Translations under genes and position numbers: made by a program
From: Macrostomum hystrix
Taxonomy: Eukaryota > Platyhelminthes > Macrostomidae
DNA length: 64,000 bases
Direction of reading: 5' to 3'
NCBI GenBank assembly: GCA_950097015.1
Contig: CATNEN010000029.1
Coordinates: 4,173,501-4,237,500, forward strand
Notes under the pieces: generated by a model
Databases searched by the model: none
Told to the model about the DNA's origin: nothing
What the model saw: the letters and a program-made list of their open reading frames with translations, nothing else
Shown: piece after piece, positions 58,301-64,000 of the stretch
Layout of the letters: each line of letters begins with the position of its first letter
How positions within the stretch are numbered: position 1 is the first letter of the stretch

Positions 58301-61300
58301 TCGATCGGCCTTCCAAAGTGTCGGACTTGCGCTGCTGTTATTTCTGGTGGATAGGGGCTGTTGGCCAGTGCCGAGGAGCTGCTTGACCCGCTGGTTCTGC
58401 AGGTGGGTTCTGTAGTCCTGATGGCTGTAGGCAGTTACCATGAGTAGGATTAGGAACAGGATGTAGAACAGAATGTCCTTGATGATATCCTGCATCTTCA
58501 GTTCTCGTTCTCTGCAAAGGATTGGACGCTTTTGCTTCATCGGAAGCGATTCTGAGCCAAGCCTCAATCCATTCACAAACCCCGCACTGCAGCCTACTGC
58601 CCAACAGTCACTCCAAGTCACACCCAAGTCACACCCAAGTCACACCCAAGCCACGCTCCAGTCCACACCCAATCCACACCCAAGTCACACCCAATCCACA
58701 CCCAAGTCACACCCAATTCACACCCAAGTCAAACCCAAGTCACACCCAAGCCACACCCAAGCCACACCCCAGACCACACTCCAGCCAACACCCACGCCAC
58801 ACCGGATCTCAAAGCGCAGAATACCGTTTCTCTCGCAGCGCCGCCAGTGAGCACAGGTCGGGCGGCGGCCGGCTGGCCCTCTTCCGTTTGGCCAGCTCGG
58901 CCAGCTTGTCCGGATCGGACAGGTCGCGCAGCGTCATCGCCTCGTGCATCGGCTGCATGCCGGAATGCAGCAGCGCCTTTGCCATCTCGTCTTCGTCTTC
59001 GACTGGCTTCTTGACCACAACTGCGTAGAACAGAGCCACAGCGACGATTTTGATTGGCTGAACCAGCACGATGGACTGCAGCAGGCCGATTGTCATGGCC
59101 GCCAGCCACTCGGCGGTTTTCTGTTCGCCGAGCGCGCCAGCGAACTCCACCATGAGGTAGATGGAGGCCAGTACGGAGGCTGCGGCCAGGCAGTGAGCCA
59201 CAATGTGCGACCACCAGGGCAGCGGAAATACGCGACGGGCCAGGCGACGTAAACAGGAGCCTGGAGAGCATGCAAAATATAGGCGTGACTTTTGAAAGGG
59301 CGAGGAGTGAGGTGGCTGGCCACGTGATGCTTTGGAATCGACGGGGAGTGAGGTGGCTGGCCACGTGATGCTTTGGATTGGGTGGGGAGTTAGGTGGCTG
59401 GTCCCGTGATGATTTGGAATCGACGGGGAGTGCGGTGAAAGTGCGGATGATGCTTTTGAATGAGCAGGAATTTAGCGATCGTGTTGAAAGTCGGGTACGG
59501 TGTTGATGGCTTGGCTGTGATTCCAAAATGTGTGAATTGTGGGTATCGCGCCAAATTCCTTACTTAGCGACTCGGATGAGGAAGTCTGAGGCTGCGTCTG
59601 AGGCGGCGTCTCCTTTGCAACGACATCCTCCAGATAGCCGTCTTCAACACTGTCAACATCCTCTCCAGGCGCCAGATCCGGCGACCATGGGTGCACCGTC
59701 ATTGCTGAACTGCTCGACCTACTTCTGGGCCTATTCTTGCGCTTGCTGTAGAGCAGCACAATCAGCAGGTTGATGGGTACAATGATCAGGGATGAGACGC
59801 TGGCCACGTAGATACTATGCAGGGTGAACTTCACCGGACCCAGCTCGATCAGCTTCGGACTTTGAACTTTGCTGGCCTGTCCGAAGAACATAAGGTTGAC
59901 CATCATCGTGGACATCAGCAGCGTTAAGCAGGCGGTCGCCCTCTGGACCCTGGTGAATCGTGAGCGCGGCGGACGCGTCACCACCGACAGCCAGATGTGC
60001 CCGTCCACGAAGCTCTTCTGGGTGCGCGTCCAGAACACGTTCTCGAAGGCTGTGACCTCTTCGACGCCAGACAGTGGGATTAGGCGGTCAACCTGGAGGC
60101 GAGGGAAATTAGAATACAAAAAATGGCGGTACTTTTTCAGAGATGCGGAGTTTTCTTATTGGCCAGGGAATTCGACCAATTCGGAATCATCTAGGGATTT
60201 GATGCCTCTGCTATTCATCCGAGAATTTAGTCCAACCCGCGATTTGACCAATAAGCAATTCCACAAACAGCAATTTGACCAATCAGCAATTCGACCAATC
60301 AGAAATTCGACCAATCAGCAATTCGACCAATCAGTAATTTAAGCAACTGGAACAGACGCTGGTTCCAAAAAATCTCGAAAATATATACTAGTCGCACCAT
60401 TCCGTCGTCGAATTCGTAAGCCAGCCAGCGGTTGCAGATGAAGTAGTACTTTCGCCCCGTCTGCAGATCCTCAATCATCAGCCTGGACAGGTACCAGGCT
60501 GGTGCAGTTCCACTGTTGTCGTGCCACATCCGGACAGCGGCCAGCGAGCCAAGGTGTACAGGGCAGGCCATCAGGAAGGTGTCAACGCCGGATCGTTGAA
60601 GTACGGGACGTCTAGGATCCGCCAGCAGGCGCGGTCGAGATTCGGCGAGGTCGCCGAAAACGGCTAGAGAGACGTTGGCTGAGGTTCCAGCTCCGAGTCT
60701 GGAAAATTTATAAAACCATGCGATTGTGTAGGCCACCCATTCTCAATGGCCATTCAGTACAGATTCTCAATGGTCATTCAGTACAGATTCTCAATGGTCT
60801 TTCAGTACAGATTCTCAATGGTCATTCCACAGGCCCTGCAGACAATAACCTGGCTCCCGTCCAGATTGTGATCTCGTAGCGGAAAGCATCCCTCGGATCG
60901 TTATCCATCAGCGGAGTGACGCCGACCAGTTGAATATCCTGAAGATCTCGCTTGCGCGCCCACAGAAGCACTATGCAGTAGAGGCACACCAGTGCCAAGC
61001 AGAGAGCGAACGCAATGGGGTTGCTGTCAAGAGACAGCCAAGCTGAATGGTGCACGTCGAATGCGATTGGCGGAACAAAGGCGGAGGCCATGAATGAGGT
61101 TGCATGCCTGGAGAAGCACTGGGTGGTGGTCGGACTGCTGCAGCTGCCGATCTACGGATTAAAGGATGTTGGTTCAAACTTTTGATACGCTTAGCCCCAT
61201 CCCTCCAGTGTCTTATCTCTCCCGTGTCTCATCTCTCCCGTGTCTCATCTCTCCCGTGTCTCATCTTTCCCGTGTCTCATCTTTCCCGAGTCTCATCTTT

Positions 61301-64000
61301 CCCGTGTCTCATCTCTCCTGTGTCTCATCTCTCCCGTGTCTCATCTCTCCTGTGTCTCATCTCTTCCGTTTCTCATCTCGTCTTCGCGTCTTACAATCAT
61401 GCCGTAGTCGTCCATCGCCTGGCTGGCCTGATTAAAGTAGAAGCAGCCAGCTGTGAAGATTGTGAACTCGTAGGCACTGTCCACGTATTGACGGGACCAT
61501 TTGCCAGGCCCGCTGCTGGAGTTGACGAATGCGCGAACTCCGATGTACATCGCCAGCGAGTGGTTCTGGCTACCGGCGGCGGAGGCGGTGGGAGGTTCGA
61601 TGTTTACACAGTGTTTATATATGCTTTTATTGGTCTGTTGGAGAGTGTCGGATTGTTTCTAATTGGTCAAGGGGAGTTTTAGTCGATTCGAATTGGTCAG
61701 AGGGACAGGGTAATATTTAGTTGATTCTAATTAGTTGAGAGGGAGATTGCATTTAGTTTATTCTGATTGGTTGAGAGGGACAGGGGTGTGATGGATTCTA
61801 ATTGGCCGAGAGGGTAAAAGTACATAGTTGATTCTGATTAGTCGAGAGGGAGAGTATGTTTAGTTGACTCTAATTGGTCGATTGGTATTTATTTGATTCT
61901 AATTGGTCGAGAGGAAGAGAATGCTTAGTTGATTCTAATTGGTTGAGGAAGAGGCTATTTAGTTTATTCGGATTGGTTGAGACAATTGGATATGTGATGG
62001 ATTCTAATTGGTAGAAATGGTAAATATACCTAGTTGATTCCTAACTGGTTGTTCCCATCAAATGCTTACTTTCCCAGCAGACTCGGCGGCAGAAAGCAGG
62101 TCCACGGATCCATGCGGCTAGGCCGGGCCTGACAGATCGGACCAGGAGGTGCCACAGTTGTGGGCGCCTGGTCCGTGCAATACGTAGAGTTGCAGTAGCA
62201 CCGCACCAAACCGCCTGGATCGCCGCTCGCCTCACCGCTTGACGAGTCGGCGCTCGATGTTTCATTGGAGCTGGCGTTTCCTGACATTTCCCCGGCTCGA
62301 ATGCACACCCGGTCGGGTTCGCTGAGCTCGCTAGACGCTGCTGACGGCGTTGTCGCTGCAAACACTTTTCGTGTGGCAGTGGTCGATCCACCGACTGGAG
62401 ATGCTTCAAAAGCATAGCAACGACAAAGGCTTTCAATAGATAACGGCTCCGCAGCTGCAAGTTCACCTCGACTGCTTCGGTTTACAGTGTCCTCCCAGAT
62501 GGTCGACGGAGACACTGACGATAATGCCGAGGACGCTGGTTCGACGTAGGAATCGGCTGAAGCGGCGGCGGCAGCAGCCGGGTCGTGCGGGTTGCACAAC
62601 GGAGCCGGCGAGTCCAAAGGTAGGATGCACTCATGCTCGTATTTTGCTTCGTCCGGGAAAAAGCGCTCGCGAAACAGCACCTGCGAGAAGCCAGGTCATG
62701 ACAACACCGATGCATATCTGGCGTCTAAGAAAGAAGCAGCACTGCAAAGAATGATGTCTGATCCAATGAGATCGTTTTAATTTTACCTGATAGCTAATGG
62801 CGAGACCAGGTGTCGTTGGCGACGGCGTCGGCGCAGAGGTAGCCGGCGATGTTGGGCCCGCAGACAAGGTTTCATTGCCGGCCGTCGGTGGAGCCATGGC
62901 AAGCCGCACAAAGAGGGCCGTCTTCTCGGCCACCTCAACCCGGTGGATACGCAAGGGCTCCGGCGGCCGGAGTGCCAGAGCAATCGAAACTGGCGGCGGC
63001 GCCTGATCCGAGCGAGTCTGCAGAAACATCTGCACCAGGGAGCGGTTGTTTAGATTCGCCAGTCGGACCTGGCCGCCCTCGGGATTCTCGAAGCTGAACG
63101 CGTACATGTTGGACGTCATGTTGGTGCCACTTTTGGCACCGGCGTAAACGTTGCGGTCCATGCGAACCAGCTGCGAGTCACGTGGGATTGCAGATTACCT
63201 TTACTAGCACACTGGTTCTATAAAAGATCTATAAACCGCAAATGAAAGTCGATTGAGGCCTGAGCAGGGAGACAAGAGTGAAAAAGAGGTCGTGCACAAA
63301 CCATGTGGCATTCCGTAGTTAAATCCACTGACGAGGAAAGGGACGAATACTAACTAGTATTTTCATCGATCTACTGAAATAAGGGGCTATAGCCTAGTGG
63401 TTATAGCTTTGGACTCGCGACTCGAAGGTCGGGCGGTCGATTCCTGATTCCCGACCTAACTTAAAATTGCATCAATTCACCCACACCCAGGTTAAGAGGG
63501 TGTGGCGTCCCACAATGAACTGCCGTACACAGCCATTCAGATGCACCTGTGCTGTTGGCTGCACAACTGACCCGTTTGGGACAAATGTAGTCAACTACTA
63601 TTATTGTCATTATTAGTTTAATATCGCTCCAATCTTACCAGCGCCAAGGTTTGCACCAGTGGTATTGACAGGTTGGGATTGAGCGAATACGGCACCTGAA
63701 ATGCATTATCGCCATCCTCCGTCTCCCGCTGGTCGCCAATGGTGAACTGCGAGCAGTCGTCCGGATTGGAGGGTCGAGTGGCAGCTACAATTTAAAATGG
63801 AAGCTACAGTTTCCTTCGATTGGCAATGGGCCTAGACTACTTGAGGAGAATGACAAATCATATAATGACCGAATTGCTTCCTCTATTTCCATTCTCACCA
63901 GAGCTCAGCAGAGCAATATCCCTCCTGGCAGCGTTCAGAGACACGCCCTTCTTCACCAGACCCATGGGCCGTTCGCCGATGACATTCTTCTTAGCGAGAC
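52374..64000 (-). CDS. PKD1-like: Polycystin-1 family receptor/channel, C-terminal 15 exons, 5' end outside window
   Basis: Exons in transcript order: 63899-64000 (partial), 63639-63784, 62787-63170, 62070-62680, 61395-61569, 60850-61151, 60398-60698, 59564-60092, 58825-59260, 57997-58511, 56902-57338, 56521-56679, 55222-55477, 53188-53454, 52374-52546. Every junction keeps phase and often rebuilds a family motif, giving about 1,597 residues. Order: extracellular pre-GPS region, GPS, first membrane helix, PLAT, further helices, polycystin (TOP) domain, voltage-sensor-like and pore helices, cytosolic tail ending RRRVTTGDDAD. The missing N-terminus would carry PKD/REJ-type domains (family knowledge). 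The 57997 donor is a weak GTCAGG chosen because it alone keeps phase and joins DSSG to TWLASAY. It is a PKD1, PKD1L or PKDREJ relative; which one cannot be decided here. Confidence 0.92.
52660..53060. repeat. 17-bp minisatellite (TCCCCTCTACCCAATCT) in the last polycystin intron
   Basis: About 20 irregular copies of CTACCCAATCTTCCCCT in intron 52547-53187. Pyrimidine-rich on the plus strand. Confidence 0.95.
53575..55115. repeat. 44/50-bp minisatellite in a polycystin intron, about 33 copies
   Basis: Units of CGTATGGACAGCAGGGTGTC then AGTGACATGCAAGCGAAGTG TCAG, 44 bp long, or 50 bp when GTGTCA is duplicated. Variants: GGCCAGC/GGACAGC, GTTACATG/GTGACATG, CAGAGTG/CAGGGTG. It occupies most of intron 53455-55221. 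Plus-strand open frames up to 183 codons are by-products. Confidence 0.98.
55630..56480. repeat. 69-bp minisatellite in a polycystin intron, about 11 copies
   Basis: The unit contains GAGCTAAAGCCTTTTTTCAC, ACCTTCTCCACCCGCAAACT and AATTGCTATTTCGCACCCTG. The central copies are nearly identical; both ends are degenerate. It lies in intron 55478-56520. Confidence 0.97.
57410..57880. repeat. Degenerate minisatellite (GAGGTGGGTGTCCTGAGGGTTTTG) in a polycystin intron
   Basis: About eight irregular copies in two groups (57410-57480 and 57705-57880) of intron 57339-57996, separated by unique sequence. Also a 28-bp direct repeat of GGGGCTC-AGGATTGAGTCAGGAG. Confidence 0.8.
58612..58800. repeat. CACACCCAAGT minisatellite in a polycystin intron
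   Basis: About 17 copies of the 11-bp unit CACACCCAAGT/CACACCCAATC in intron 58512-58824. Confidence 0.95.
59285..59450. repeat. 40-bp repeat (GGGGAGTGAGGTGGCTGGCC) in a polycystin intron
   Basis: Three to four copies of GAGTGAGGTGGCTGGCCACG followed by TGATGCTTTGGAATCGACGG in intron 59261-59563. Confidence 0.9.
60215..60345. repeat. CAATTCGACCAATCAG minisatellite in a polycystin intron
   Basis: About six copies of 16-17 bp with a CCAATCAG core in intron 60093-60397. Confidence 0.93.
60398..60980 (-). other. PKD1-like: PLAT/LH2 domain of the polycystin gene
   Basis: The domain spans the end of exon 60850-61151 (AFRYEITIWTGA) and exon 60398-60698 (GAGTSANVSLAVFGDLAESR ... VHLGSLAAVRMWHDNSGTAP, AWYLSRLMIEDLQTGRKYYF, CNRWLAYEFDDG). 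This is the canonical PLAT order: TG..aGTsA.V.l.l.G, W.Dn.G..p.WyL..v.i.d, f.C..WLa...dDG. PLAT modules of polycystins bind phospholipids and arrestin-type trafficking factors (family knowledge). Confidence 0.9.
60738..60830. repeat. 23-bp repeat (TCTCAATGGTCATTCAGTACAGA) in a polycystin intron
   Basis: Four near-perfect copies filling much of the short intron 60699-60849. The array ends within about 15 bp of the downstream exon boundary. Confidence 0.93.
60850..61569 (-). other. PKD1-like: GPS autoproteolysis region of the polycystin gene (two exons)
   Basis: Exon 61395-61569 ends FTIFTAGCFYFNQASQAMDD then YGMI. Exon 60850-61151 starts IGSCSSPTTTQCFSRHATSF. Joined, they give the GPS layout: Cys plus aromatic, a Trp/Met-Gly region, a later Cys pair and H-x-T/S-F. 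The usual HL^T cleavage triad reads HAT here, followed by SFMASAFVPP and a membrane helix (NPIAFALCLALVCLYCIVLL). Whether it is cleaved cannot be told from sequence. Confidence 0.75.
61200..61380. repeat. 16-bp minisatellite (TCTCATCTCTCCCGTG) in a polycystin intron
   Basis: Eleven copies in intron 61152-61394. The unit is the same as the array inside the hAT MITE at 38.24-38.80 kb. Confidence 0.95.
61630..62045. repeat. TTGATTCTAATTGGTCGAGAGGGA minisatellite in a polycystin intron
   Basis: About twelve diverged copies, unit roughly 30 bp, each with ATTGG (inverse CCAAT). It fills intron 61570-62069. Confidence 0.93.
63383..63615 (+). mobile_element. tRNA-derived SINE in a polycystin intron (antisense to the gene)
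   Basis: The head reads GGGGCTATAGCCTAGTGGTT, then CGACTCGAAGGTCGGGCGGT and CGATTCCTGA: an A box (TAGCCTAGTGG) and a B box one base short (GGTCGATTCC). The body has a CACACCC...GGGTGTGG hairpin and the 3' end is an ATTATT-type tail (TACTATTATTGTCATTATTA). It lies in intron 63171-63638. Confidence 0.85.

Larger units (their letters stand above)
53188..58511 (-). other. PKD1-like: Polycystin (TOP) domain and channel core of the polycystin gene
   Basis: Exon 57997-58511 starts the channel module (DILFYILFLILLMVTAYSHQ then DY) and the TOP domain. Exon 56902-57338 continues it (YGGGGYVASLGNSREQAEAR, LDLGTRAVFVEFLLYNPNTN). Exon 56521-56679 holds S3-like sequence, exon 55222-55477 has FLRILSFNRKVNML and a pore-side helix, and exon 53188-53454 has VLGPIFFFIYILFVSFILIN for the last helix. 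No strong selectivity-filter acidic cluster is obvious at the pore (ASLETLGVMTLNKFD has one Glu), as in PKD1-type rather than PKD2-type subunits. Confidence 0.85.

Noticed and set aside
58473-59028. Plus-strand open frames of 125-168 codons over the polycystin exons
   Set aside because: They are antisense shadows of exons at 57997-58511 and 58825-59260 plus the CACACCCAAGT array between them.
63383-63455. A functional tRNA gene
   Set aside because: The boxes look tRNA-like but the B box lacks a base, no acceptor stem closes, and a SINE body and ATT-rich tail follow.

Overview
The window is animal nuclear DNA. It has GT-AG introns, a ribosomal protein gene, a G-protein beta subunit, a peroxisomal membrane protein, ZC4H2 and a polycystin-1 family channel/receptor, all read with the standard code. 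Metazoan is secure. A protostome, possibly lophotrochozoan, is a guess from protein divergence. Nothing bacterial or viral is visible.

Layout. 0-2.2 kb: first two coding exons of a Gbeta gene (minus). 3.8-19.3 kb: a transposon-rich tract with long inverted repeats around a tandemly duplicated MITE, an orphan exon, a hAT-type MITE, a possible small secreted protein gene, a four-exon transposase-like pseudogene and a P-element-like fossil. 20.8-24.9 kb: PXMP4 and RPL22 (plus), with RPL22 lying between two large minisatellites. 28.5-30.1 kb: a five-exon ZC4H2 gene (minus). 30.9-34.1 kb: a 3.2-kb 16-bp satellite. 35.9-45.9 kb: a three-exon PAAT (C10orf88)-like gene (plus) whose 8.4-kb intron holds a SINE, a hAT MITE and several satellites. 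49.1-50.5 kb: a dead Tc1 element. 52.4-64 kb: the C-terminal part, about 1,600 residues, of a polycystin-1-like gene (minus) whose 5' end lies outside the window.

I reconstructed splice sites by hand. In RPL22, PXMP4, Gbeta, ZC4H2 and the polycystin gene they keep frame and restore family motifs across junctions. The most striking property is the number of minisatellites. Nearly every sizeable polycystin intron has its own tandem array, and several repeat cores recur at distant loci, once inside a hAT-type MITE. Many of the longest open frames are by-products of these arrays. I did not find a convincing new multi-gene system. The best leads are the mobile or intronic minisatellites, the transposase-like family at 15.8-17.7 kb and the small secreted protein candidate at 11.4-12.5 kb.
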